Source: Norana najaformis (Eukaryota; Annelida; Clitellata; Crassiclitellata; Hormogastridae). From it: a stretch of 64,000 bases of DNA. The first letter of the stretch is position 1. Each line of letters starts with the position of its first letter. The stretch covers positions 9,855,720 through 9,919,719 of the forward strand of contig OZ029927.1 of the NCBI GenBank assembly GCA_964023275.1, in the 5' to 3' direction. The notes below the pieces were generated by a model that worked only from the letters and a program-made list of their open reading frames with translations, was not told where the DNA came from and searched no databases. The position numbers were made by a program, and so were the translations under genes. Below are positions 1 to 10,990 of this stretch, piece by piece.

Positions 1-292
1 TCGGTTGAAGACAGAATTCTGGCTAGGTCGCCTTTGTCACACACAAGATGTCTCAGGCTTGTTTTAGTGATCAGAATTTTCTACAGCAAAATAAAAATGA
101 AATTATCAACACAGTCAAAGAGACGTCAATAAAATATTTTACCAGTTCCTGTTGTTATTCTTATTCTTATCCTGTTATACCTTATCAGCCATTGTTGTCA
201 ACTTGTTTGTTGGCATGTAATTTGGTATCTACAAGAAAGCCTCTTTATAGAACCCTTTCATATAACACAAATTGTGATATTGTCAAATAATG

Positions 293-352
293 TGACCTCA
301 TACTGTGACCTCATACTGTGACCTCACACTGCGACCTCATAATGTGACATCA
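293..352. repeat. Short tandem repeat, unit about 14 bp
   Basis: Five imperfect copies of TGTGACCTCATAC lie in an intron of the ABCA2-like gene. Nothing else is recognised between positions 1 and 777. Confidence 0.7.
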
Positions 353-777
353 TTATAGCAGATTTTTAACACAAAAATTAACATTGCTTCCAAAGACATT
401 CTACATGGAGGGTCCAGCATATAATCTTTGTCAAACAGTTTTTAATCAGTCACATGCAGATTGTACAGTGGCTTGAACTATAACAAATGGTCAGCCCTCA
501 CTGCATGATGTATGCATTTTCCCTCGATACCTATGTGCGATTAGCTATTGGTTACTTACTTACTTTACCTGTAAATCACAACTTTATACGTTTCCATTTC
601 ACATTACGCTTCTGAGAAGATATCATACAATGAGGTGTCATGTAACTAAACGCTACATTATGTTACAATTATTCTACTGTAATGTAAATGCTTAGCTGCT
701 CCAAATTAGCTATAGTCTTATCAACCGAAAATGCCACTTTCCGCTACGCAATACAATCAACCACTATGAGGTCCTAC

Positions 778-3700
778 CTTCAAAACATCAAGACTTTCTT
801 CCACATCCTGAGACAAGAGAAAACCTAGGTCCGGATACCCACTGGCACCAATCATCTTGCCAATGAGATGACGAAACTGTGGATCGAGCAACAGCTTCGG
901 ATTGTCTTTCAGTATCTCATATAAGAGACTCCCAGAGAATTTTCCTAAGCCCGAGTCAGAAGGAAGAAGATGTAAAAGTGACTCCATATCAGGCAAAGAA
1001 CTCCCGCCGTTGTTCACTACATCCTCTAGAATTCTCTCGGACAAATCTCCATAGCTCCTAGATCCTGAGTTGTCTCGCTTGAAGCGCAAGTTGTCAGCGT
1101 AGACGTCTGGGCTGAACAAGATCCGATAAAGCTGCAATTGCAAAAACTTGTTATTAATAGAACAAGAATGTGGCTCCTCCTACGCGGGTCCGGTCACCTG
1201 GAACTCCTCTGACCCTAGGTAGCCCTGCAAGAAATGATGGACACTTCAGTACTCCAGAATAGGCCTAAAACACACTTGTTCAGACTGGCTCAATAAACTG
1301 ACTGTAATATTGGTAACCATGTGTAGTGGCACAAAAGCTCAGCACTGCAAATGACTAAACTAATCTAAAGAATTTAGTGATGCTTGTGTTTAATGTAGAA
1401 AGCAACAGTGCACCAAAATTGAGACACAAGACTTGTTTTAGAAAATCGCTTCTCTGAATCAAATATATAAACTTGCTGAATCGTGAAAATGCTTAAACCG
1501 GTATTATCCTTGAAAAGCAGAAAAAATGTTCCTGTTTCTAACCTCCGTGAAATTAATTCGTGCTGAAAGCAAGCCATCAACAGTTTCGCGTGGCAGAGAA
1601 AAATTGCTGGAGAGCTCATTTACAAGCTGTGACGTATTCACAAGCAAATCTTTCACTTCAATATCTGAAGAAACAAAAGCAGTCAGAAACTTTAAAGAAA
1701 TAATTGTAGAGGATCTTCTCACTAACTCTTCAAATAACTACAATAAAGTTTTAAACAGAAATTATTATTCGCACTATAACAGTAAAGTATCCCATATCAC
1801 ACAAGTGAGACGTAGGGGAGGCGCTCATTTCCTTTTCGTGGCCCTTGAGCCAGCAATGGACGAATCCCAAGGTCCTGGACACGGGGCCAGTGCACTGCAG
1901 GACTTGCCATTTACTTCCCAGCTTACGCCGGTACCAAATTATGCTGCTTCATGACAGAGGCACGGTGTGTGCATACAACTTGCCCAGGGTCGTTCACAGA
2001 GTCAAACCCGAAACCATATGATCATTGACCAAACGCGTTACCGATAAACCACCGAGTCACACACACTGTCACTATAAGCACAGCTGTAATGATACAACTA
2101 TTCTTACGAGGAAAAGTTCACACTGATATAAAACGCATTTCTCCAATTGATTGATTTTTTTTGGTATTTTGATTTAACAAGTCAGGATTAACAAGACAAA
2201 GCTTGCTATTGTTACTGTAATGGCAAGAAACATCGTGCAGCAGAAAGTAATGGAAAAGAAATGAAATCTTTCTGGACACATCTCCAGAATGTATAACACC
2301 AGGATGGTCAAACAAGTGGTGTTTGGAATGATGGATGGGATCAGAGGTAAACCGAACAGAGAATGGCTGGATGACGTCAGAGACTGGTGCGCGATGGACA
2401 TGCACAAGCTGAGTCTGTTGGCACAGGATCATAATCGTATTCCCACCATTTCTACACCGCCCAACAAAAGCCATGTCATGGGAAACAGCTTATTCACAGG
2501 CGCTCAGTCAAAACAAAATCGATAGGCAAAAAGGGTTCAGTTCCAGGCCAAGATCCAAAAAATTAGGCAGACAGACAGTGTGGCAGCTACGGTGGGTGGC
2601 ATTTTGGGATTGGAGCTAAGAGAGATAGGAGGAAGCAGGGGAGTCATCTGTGAACGAGGAATGTTTTCTTTTTTGAGTGAAAGGCCAAAGCGGAAATTGC
2701 AAGCAGTGGAGCATAGATGAGTTTGTTTGACAGAGGACAGTGGAGTTCTACAAAGAAGCATGCGATCGACACCAACGGGCGATGAGCCTATCGACCTAAA
2801 GAAGAAGAAAGTTAATTGTAATTGTAATTCTAACAGAACATTTGTTTTACCACCTCTGAAGAGTCCAAGACGTGATCAACCTAAGGCAAAAGATTTTTTA
2901 TGCAATAGGATAGAAAATATCTCAGTATTTACATTTGACTGTCGTGATCTTGCTATGAACAAGAGCTGGATCATCGATGATCCTCTGGTACAGATCTGGA
3001 AGTCGATCCATGTCAGTCGGTGTGAATCCAGGATCGAAGAAGTTATTGTTCTCAGCAATTGACTGAAAATTCTGAAGAAACTGAAACACACTGAGAAACA
3101 ACATAAATGCAGATTAGAATTTAATTAAAAAATCATAAAATAAATTTTGTCAGTCTTTCTCACTCACTCACTCACTCACTCACTCACTCTCGCTCTCTCA
3201 CTCCATCTCCATCTCCATCCATCCATCCATCCATTCAAAACTTTTTAATGAACAACAGATTTGCTGAAGTCCTGACGTAAATGGAAGCAATCACAATTCT
3301 AATCATATCACAAACTTGAACCATGAAATTCTTTAGCAATCAAAAAGCCAAGTCAGAAGAACCAGTTCATTTAAAGACACCAGGCACCCAAACCAAAATC
3401 ACAGCTCACAGCTGAAATCCATTAGGCAGGCTATAATCGTTAATGATTTCAGATTCAACTGGTCTCAAGAATAACTTTTCTTTTAAGCTTACGTGGAATT
3501 TGGAATATTGTAGAATCCCCTCTGATCTTGTTGCCCGCCCTCACAAAATGCCTGCATTAGAGCAATGACACCAGCAGATGGCAATGGCTTGCTGTCAGAA
3601 TGAGCTGAAAACAGCACAAAAATCAAACCAAGGTAGAAGCATAAATATACTCCATTAATTAAGTCAAAAAGTTATTAAGCCATAAAAATCACAGATGAGC

Positions 3701-6700
3701 AAGACAGTGGGAAAGCAGGAAGTAAATAAATGACAAAGGCATTATGATAACGGCGCTGTAGAAGTATTTAGGTTAGATTAGATTACTCAAGGTTCTAACA
3801 CAGTACCACTATCTAAGCACAGGCTTGAACCCATAACCTCCACTTTACACAAGGAATGGTCACTGATCTGCAGGCTCACAGAGATAAATAATATAATTAT
3901 GTAAGTATGAAGTAAGACACTTACATGACACCTTTTAAGTACCTTTGAAAAGCACTGCAGTAACTTTCTCAAATGCCTTATCATATCTTATTTTGTTAGC
4001 TGTTGTTGTTGTAGTAGTGATTAACAATAATGCAGTTGTATAACCTTAATTCTGAATCAATTCATTCCAGAACCATCTGACTTACTTTCAGGCATCGGAT
4101 ACGGTGGTTGTTTGTATCGGATACATAGAAGAATGACAAAAAGGACGAGTGGAATGAAAAGCTCAAATAGCAAAACAAGCTAAAACATAAACAACAGCAG
4201 ATATGTAAACCATCGGAACTTTCCAACTCAGTGAATCACACGAGCTCCTCTTCAGAGGCAAACCCCCATGAGTATGACTATGCTACCAGTATAATGCAAC
4301 ACTATTCTATATGATAACATTTAAAGACCTCGAAGAACTTGTCTGCATATATTTAGGCCAACCTTTACTATGCCACGGTATACATGTCTAAGATATGAAA
4401 CAAACGAGGAGGTGCCACACTTGGTACAAGAGGAAAGGACACTGGTCAACACAATACGCAGGAGACAAATGAACACATACTACATGAAAATTCTCTCCTG
4501 AGGACAGCAGCTGAAGGAAGAATTGAGGGAAGGAAAGTTCCAGGAAGACCAAGGAATATGCCGTTAGACTGTATTATGGATAAAGAAAGAAGAAGCAGTT
4601 AAGGAAAGGGCACAGAACAGAGAAGAGTGGCGTCTTTGGTTTCTTGAACCTAACTAAAGGCAGAGCACTGAAGAAAAGAAAACATAATGTTACAGACAAT
4701 ACATAGATACATGTATGCATGTACACACATATTTAGACGCTTAATAAAACACCCTTTAAAATACCTCAGAAAAGTGCTGTCTATGCCAGTCTAAATGATG
4801 TAGTAATAGTTCATTAATATGCAAGCAGTGCTCATATAACTAGTAATCACAATTGGCAGGCTTCTGCACACATGCTGAGCCCAACAAAAAGATTGGGTGA
4901 TATGTGTTACTACACAGAGTGTCAACTAATGAATGAGTTCACATGCCAATCACATCACAAATGTAGCTTTGCAGGTCATGGCGACCGGTGGTCTATTCAG
5001 AGAGTGCACTGGATCTGTAATAGAAAGGTCATGGGTTGGTGCCCACTAAGCAGATTCCATGTGACAAACCTAGACAAATTGTTTGCATGCGTGCTCTCAC
5101 CCCATGTCCAGAACTTCGTTATTCATCCATTGCCAGCCCAAAGACTGAAGAGCAGGAAATGAGTGCCTCCACTAGAGACTTGGAAGCTTTATTTATTTGC
5201 TTTTTAGATCTGCTGCTCCATTTCATATTCATTCAGCATTAGAAACCATATGATAAGGTTACTGGAATTTAATAAACGTTTTGCTCTTGAAGTTGATTCA
5301 AATTTCATAGATAGGCCACTTGTCATTTGAAGATCTGAGTCAAATCATTTGATTGTAATTTTTAATGACTATTTGCTGTAGATCCTACATTAGACTGACA
5401 CAGCATTCGTTACATATAGCAATGTGGACAGAGTAAATTGATACTGGCATATCAAGTGACTATGCGGGCATCCCGCATTGGCAGAATCAAAAGTTGGCAG
5501 CCTACACGCATCTTGGTCCCATTTCTAAACTGCTTTCACCTTAGAATGTCTCCTGCTTCAGAGTTTATGGTTTCATTTTTAGCAACCAGTCACCAAAATC
5601 AACACCTTGCACTTTTAATAATATAATTAAGCTTTGATCTTTGTGTAATTCTTAGACTAACAAGAAAAACAAGAGCAGACCCTTAAGCTAACCCAGACTG
5701 GCAGCCATGGGTAAGAAGTGTAAGCAACTTCATTGCACATAAAGGCTGGTGGCCTGACTACCTCCCTCACCGCCTGATCTTCCCCCTGAGTGTACTGCCA
5801 TTGTACTCTGTGTACTCTGGTTATTATGAAAGAAGTTTCATAATAAGCAGAGTTTGCCAGACATTAGTGACTCACAGCGTCGACCAATCCCAGTTAGGGG
5901 ACGCAGCAAGCGTGAACTGACAGACACTTCGACAGTGCCTCCATAGGGAATTGTAATAAACACGGACAATAATAAACACTACAACATTCAGCACCGCACT
6001 CTGGCCTGTACCGATCACATTTTAGAGTAGATATAATATACGGTTATAACCGTCAACGTGTTGCATTTATGGAGGTCGATTCCTTTACAGCACCGTGGAA
6101 CCGAAATTTTTGAAACACCTTTCAGTCCTTACGAGGGACTGAACCACCGATCTTGCGACTGACTGTCCAGTACACTAACCACTTGACTATCGCATACCCC
6201 ACTGACAGAATTTTAACGCTATATATTTAATTAAAGTGAGAGAGAGAGATTTTTTATTGACAACCAAAAGTAATTAACAAATACAATTATAGTCTGTTAC
6301 ATACAGTGGTGCCAATGGGTTGACCTAAAAGGAACAAACAGTTCTGCTATGAAGGTCACCTATTTACATCATGGATTACAAATAGGTCACAGTATAATAC
6401 TGAGTAAAACAATTAATAATCTAAAATATAAAGTAATTTTTATAATCAATGTCATTGTATAAACCTAAACAAACAAAAACACACTTAACTAAGCACCAAA
6501 AATACTTAACTAAGTGCACTGAGTATATGAGATTTTAGACTTGTTTTAAACTGGTATAATGTTGGCAAGGTAGTAAGAACAGCTGGCAGAGAATTCCAGA
6601 ATGACGGTCCACAAATTATAATACTAAACTGTCTATTAGTAGTGTGAACAGAATGTTTATGATACATATGAGATGATCTTGTATAGTGACCATGCACATC

Positions 6701-7253
6701 TGAATTCATACAAAAGTATTGGTAGAAGTCCACAGGTAATAGATTATTTTTTAGTTTAAACATAAATAAACCTATTTGCAATTTATTAATACAATCAAAA
6801 GGTAATATTCCTTGACTATGAAACGACAATCGAGTGCTGGATCTGAAGGGTAGATTAAATATAATTCTGATGATGCGTTTCTGTAGGGTTCTAAGATTAG
6901 ACAGGCGAGTATGATATGCGGAAGCCCAAACAATGTTGCCATACGAGATATATGGATATATTAAGGAGTAATATAAGTTCTATAATATATTTTATATTTA
7001 TATTTTTATAAAGTCATATTATACTGCATACATAATGTGATCAGTCCACTTTTAATTGGCTCATACATTTTCTAAAGTACAACAATATGCTTTCGTAAAT
7101 CTACATATGCCAGAAGCGCAGTAATTTCCCGATATGCGCTATAAAATGTTATTTACATTACGAATTAAACCTACGTATAATACCAACCGGCTGACGTCGT
7201 TTTAATGTTAGATTTTTCCACAACAGAATCCTAAGCTGCAAGCAGAAACTCAT
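778..7253 (-). CDS. ABCA2: ABCA2-like ABC transporter, N-terminal part (six exons, gene continues past left edge)
   Basis: Subfamily A ABC transporters are full-length lipid flippases or exporters; ABCA2 acts in endosomal and lysosomal membranes. Coding exons, 5' to 3' on the minus strand: 7253-7188, 4179-4086, 3604-3493, 3090-2933, 1664-1543 and 1131-778. All have GT/AG junctions and the phases agree (302 codons). Exon 1 encodes the short cytosolic start with the family motif LLLWKNLTLKRR and breaks after residue 22, where human ABCA2 also reads SP|W. Exon 2 carries transmembrane helix 1 (about residues 23-43, with FELFIPLVLFVILL). Later exons form the start of the large first extracellular/lumenal domain: SAGVIALMQ, NNFFDPGFTP, NFSLPRETVDGLLSAR, then LYRILFSP. 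These align in order with ABCA2 better than with ABCA1, 4 or 7. The nucleotide-binding domains lie outside the window. The family assignment is firm; the ABCA2 orthology is an inference from remembered family sequence. Confidence 0.85.
1795..2060 (-). mobile_element. tRNA-derived SINE, family B
   Basis: This is a diverged copy of 59565-59835 in the same orientation (shared ACCGGTACCAAATTA and GAGGCACGGTGTG). On the minus strand its head has a box B-like GGTTTGACTC after GCGTTTGGTCAATGATCAT, as in a tRNA-related promoter. Confidence 0.6.
2270..2455 (+). mobile_element. Non-LTR retrotransposon 3' fragment
   Basis: The frame reads FSGHISRM, then RMVKQVVFGMMDG and REWLDDVRDWC, then LAQDH. This matches the pattern of the extreme C-terminus of LINE reverse transcriptases (GHV-x-RM ... 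RPRxRWxDD). It is truncated on both sides and abuts a family A repeat. Confidence 0.6.
2455..2720 (-). mobile_element. Dispersed repeat family A
   Basis: Family A recurs at least eleven times here. Its core reads, in this orientation, CAGCTTATTCACAGGCGCTC and AAAACAAAATCGATAGGCA, and ends near AAGGCC-AAGCGGAAATTGCAAG. The other end of full copies carries a GATTAC-type simple tail, so it behaves like a SINE. No tRNA-like head was recognised. Confidence 0.7.
3150..3236. repeat. (CACT)n / (CATC)n microsatellite
   Basis: Runs of CTCACTCACT followed by TCCATCCATC, in ABCA2-like intron 3. Confidence 0.9.
4380..4665 (+). mobile_element. Non-LTR retrotransposon 3' fragment with frameshifts
   Basis: Translation gives LLRTAAEGRIEGRKVPGRPR and then, after a frameshift, KERAQNREEWR. 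This is the typical end of LINE polyproteins (GRGRPR ... AQNREEWR). Several frame breaks make it a dead copy. Confidence 0.6.
5690..6232 (-). mobile_element. tRNA-derived SINE, family V
   Basis: Copies with the same core (TGGCAGCCATGGGTA-AGAAGTGTAAGCAA and AGTGTACT-CATTGTACTC) lie at 12025-12285 and 17400-17635. One in the opposite orientation lies at 22130-22355. On the minus strand the head (6203-6120) reads TAGTCAAGTGGTTAGTGTA and GTGGTTCAGTCCC, which are box A- and box B-like. Confidence 0.6.
6240..6965 (-). mobile_element. Non-LTR retrotransposon 3' end (reverse-transcriptase C-terminus)
   Basis: Minus-strand translation gives YGNIVWASAYHTRLSNLRTL, then QKRIIRIIFNLPFRSSTRLS, then GILPFDCINKLQIG and GPSFWNSLPAVL before a stop at 6506. 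This is the classic C-terminal block of CR1/L2/Jockey-type reverse transcriptases. The frame is open for about 140 codons, so the copy is fairly young. It is 5'-truncated near the ABCA2-like promoter. Confidence 0.8.
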
Positions 7254-7660
7254 CTTCGATTCTTCACCGATTCTGCGCTTAATCAAAGAAATCTGCCTTT
7301 CTTCGCGGGGCCAAACCGTTTATCAAACAAAGAAAACGCTCACAGCGCTTTGTCTAGTTAAAAACATGATTTCTCCGACCCTGCTCACAAAACGAACGCC
7401 TTCGATCACAACCAAAGATCGCAACAGTTCTTTAGCTTATTTTTGGCAGCTAAATTCATAAACACTTTGCAAGTAAATAGCAACAAATCGACACAATAAT
7501 AATTTTTCTATAATAATAAATGCTACCATCTGATGCTCCTCTACTGCGATGATGCATAATGTTGTAAACAGGTTTCAGCTGTTTCAGCCTGACGTCATGG
7601 GCACTATTTTTAGCTTAGACAATGGCGCCGATTGGCCGAGTCTCAATTTTTCTAATGAAT
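7254..7660 (-). promoter_or_regulatory. Probable 5' UTR and promoter region of the ABCA2-like gene
   Basis: The region directly upstream of the ABCA2-like start codon lacks the dispersed repeats that fill the flanks. It contains a perfect CRE palindrome (TGACGTCA, 7590-7597) and an ATTGG box near 7630, which is an inverted CCAAT box on the minus strand. No TATA box is obvious. The transcription start is not determined. Confidence 0.35.
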
Positions 7661-7874
7661 ATTCATTATAATAATCATAATTTAAATCAAGGGCCGATAT
7701 AGATGTTCAGGTTTTCAATGCGATTTAAGACAATTGTAAAAAACAGTTTAAGAATAGATAATTGCAAATAAGCAGTGTAAGAATAAGTGTTAAATCTACG
7801 TAGTACAAATAGGGCCTATCACTTGTAAACCAGCAAAGGTCCCATCACTTATCTACAAATTCCTGTCAGCTGCA

Positions 7875-8185
7875 TTCACCTTGCAATCTCTGTGCAGATA
7901 TTTCACTCAAAACTGAGAACACTCTTCTTTAACAAAATCTTATCCTGATTCCTTCTCTTCACCATATCTGTCTTACCACTTCTATTCTAAAAACCATCCA
8001 CCTTAGTCGTCTAGCTGTCTGTCTGCCTTCTTGGCCCTTGGATTTTGATTTTGAACTGAATCTCACCCTTCCTGCATATCGAATTTGTTTTGACTAAGTG
8101 CCTGTGAATAAGCTGGTTCTTGCAACATTTCCTTCATTGGACGCTGTATAAATCTTGATTTTATGATTACGATTACAACACACGT
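7875..8185 (+). mobile_element. Dispersed repeat family A (tail-side 3')
   Basis: CACCTTGCAATCTCTGTGCA at the 5' side, then GAATAAGCTGGTTCTTGCAA and a tail TTATGATTACGATTACAA. Confidence 0.7.
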
Positions 8186-8245
8186 CAATCTTCGCAACGA
8201 TCCTATCTTCGTCAGTTATTTACATTCCAACTACTCTGGGCCTGT

Positions 8246-8294
8246 TGAACCACGGCCATCTAAATAGGAACTATTTAGAAGGCCGTGGTTGAAC
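8246..8294. repeat. Interrupted palindrome / hairpin
   Basis: AACCACGGCC (8048+200, i.e. 8248-8257) and CTAAATAG (8260-8267) pair with CTATTTAG (8271-8278) and GGCCGTGGTT (8281-8290). This gives an 18-bp stem with a 2x2 bulge and a 3-base loop, between two family A copies. Confidence 0.8.
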
Positions 8295-8461
8295 ACGTTC
8301 CTCTTCCGCCCTAACACTTCTGCGTCCTTGCGTTACCTCATCCTTAAAATTTGGAAATCGTCCCATAGCCACAGTTGCTTTACCCCCACTGGAATACTCC
8401 CTCTAGAATTACGACGATTATCTGACTGACATCTTACGAACTCCCTATCATTGCATCTGTT

Positions 8462-8768
8462 TGCGATCTCGAGATCTGCGCAAGTCCTTCATTGAAAACC
8501 GAAAAAACTCTTCTTCTGCAAACCCCATCCTGATTCCTCCTATTCCCCATATCTAGTCCTATCTTACCGCTCCTCCAAACACCATCCACCGTAGCCGTCT
8601 GACTATCTGCATGCCTGACCCTTGGATCTTGACCCGGAACCGGACCCTTCTTGCCTATGGATTTTGTTTTGAGTGAGCGCCTATGAATACGCAGGTTCCC
8701 GCGATTAGCTTTCGTTGGGCGCTGAAGAAATCTCGATTTTATGATTACAACTTTTACGATTAAAACTT
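8462..8768 (+). mobile_element. Dispersed repeat family A
   Basis: A second tandemly placed copy in the same orientation, with TCGATTTTATGATTACAA at its end. The rest of the 8.8-10.99 kb gap downstream of NCAPH holds a further inverted copy and no recognisable gene. Confidence 0.7.
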
Positions 8769-9361
8769 TCTAAACCTTAATGCTGCTAACATGCCCCATA
8801 CAGCAGCAAGACATGCAGTTTACTGGACCCACTGGTGCCTATTTTGGCATACTATTTTTATTGTATTGTTAAAATGCTAAATTCATAAAGGTCATACATA
8901 TATTACATGTGAAGAAAATATTACATGTATAAAGATCAACTACAGAAAACAATTGTCAGAGATTATGCTGCCAACTGTTTTAATTTAGTAATAGCCTGAT
9001 AGGACATAAACCCAACTGTAACGTCATGTGTTGTAATCACACTATGCGTCATACGAAGCTCATATGACAAAACTATATTCCCATGTGTTTTATGTCCTAC
9101 ACGAATGTAAATGCAAGTGTACTCGTTTCTCTATAGCTACCGTATGGCCTCAATCCAGCTCATTTTTCAATGATTTGATCGTATGGCATATTAATACGTA
9201 TGACATAAGAAGCACAAAAGGTCACAAGGATAGCTCGCTGGATATATCTCTCAGAATTGCATTTTTCATGTCAGCCGCGAGACTACAATTGTCTGACGGC
9301 TGTGCGTGTTAGAAAGTCAGTGTCAAACAAAGCGGCCCGGCTGACTGGAGGTAATCGTAAT

Positions 9362-9625
9362 CTCGAGATTTCTACAGCATCCACCGAAAGCTAAGTCATG
9401 AGAACCAGCTTATTCACAGGCGCTCGGTCAAAACAAAATCCGATAGGCAGGAAGGGTGCAGTTCCAGATCAAGAAGTCAGGCAGGTAGAAAGGCAGTTGG
9501 ACGGCTATGGTGGATGGTGTTAGAAAATGGAGCGAGAACAGAGGGATAAGGGGAAGTGGAAGAAAAGTAATGTTTTAATTTCTGAGTGAAAGACCAGTGC
9601 AGAAATTGCAAGTTGTTGGTGAGTT
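9362..9625 (-). mobile_element. Dispersed repeat family A
   Basis: Starts GGTAATCGTAATCTCGAGAT and contains GGCGCTCGGTCAAAACAAAA. Orientation is opposite to the copies at 7.9 and 8.5 kb. Confidence 0.7.
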
Positions 9626-9629
9626 TGTA

Positions 9630-10990
9630 AGATGTGTCAGATAATTGTTGTAATTCTGGCGGGAGTCTATTCCAGCGGGGCTGGAGCAGCTGTGGCTATG
9701 GTATGCCTTGCAGGTCACCCTGTGCAGCAAAGCAAAGGGATCTCTGACCATGAATGGTTGAGACCAAAACACAGAACTCCCTAAGATGAAGCACAGCCTG
9801 CAAAACAATTCTGCAACAGCATTAATATCTTAAACTCCACACACTTTTGTTTCGTTAAAAAGTGCAGTTCCTCCCAGATGAAGATGCATACAGTGCAAAT
9901 CTTTTAACACGAAATAATTATAGTTTAACATGAAATAACTATAGGGGACTTCTGTGAACAATCTGTTTAAAATAAATTTTGTCTTAACCGATTTTCAATT
10001 CCAGTTTTAAATTTTAATATAAGCAGATACTGCGGTGTATACACAACGATTGTTGGGTAGGCCTATACTACTTGTAATGCAGAACAGGTATTCATACAGA
10101 CTAAACAAATTCATTTAATTTTTCCCTTCCTCTATTCAAGTTAAAAGATAACAGAAGATAAGTTTTCTCCATGCATATTCTGCTCAGGCCCGTAAGTTCC
10201 CCAATTTAGGCAGTTCAGTCTTGCCTCAAACACTTGAGACTGAAGTGCTTCAGTAATATTAGGGGAGTCCAAACCCTCATAAGCCAAGAGTAAAACTCCT
10301 CAGTACTTCAGACTGTGTGCACCTGTTTTAACCCGTCAGTCATTTATACAAATAGTCAAATTTTCAAAAGAAAAGTTTTAAATTTACGACGCAGTCCATA
10401 AATCTCTTGAAGCCTGGGGTTCCACCTTGGCCCCTCTGGGCATTCATTCATTCAGTCACAGCATATATAGTGCCCCTTCAAGATATCCATCCAGAAGAGT
10501 TCCCATCCCAGCCCCCCACAAAAGAGAGCAGTTATCAAGTGGTCGCAAAAGGTCTGTGTAGTGCCGCTGGCCAGAAGGACACACAGACCTAGACAAAGGC
10601 CTTTCCAGTTAGATGGTCTAACCATTTAAATGGCAGGCACAACATTGCAGTGTTGTAGCTTACACCAGGTCAAAGGTCATCCATAAACCTAGGTTAAACT
10701 GGTGAATTCTCTTCCTACTGACCAGATGCACCCAGGCTAAGATTACCAGCTGACACCAAAAAAATCACAAACTGACAACAACATATAATGATTAAAAGTC
10801 AAACATACAATGACAGATTGTTTATATGATTATACTGAATTCAAATTGTTGGATACACAACAGAACAATCAATACATACAAGAGTTCTGATGGATAAACC
10901 AAGTCCTGGAAACTGTTCACTCAAAAATACACTAAGGAAAATTGTTAACAATGATGAAAGGGAAAATCACTGCTAAAAAATCACTGAAAG
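9630..10990. other. No gene recognised; 3' flank of NCAPH
   Basis: A low-complexity AT-rich stretch without a supported reading frame. It should contain the NCAPH 3' UTR. No clear AATAAA on the minus strand was found close to the stop. Confidence 0.4.

Noticed and set aside
757..1143. Treating the 128-codon minus frame as a separate small gene
   Set aside because: Splice sites at 1131 and 778 and the fit to the preceding exon show it is exon 6 of the ABCA2-like gene.
1526..1954. Plus-strand open frame of 142 codons
   Set aside because: It is antisense to ABCA2-like exon 5 and runs into a family B SINE.
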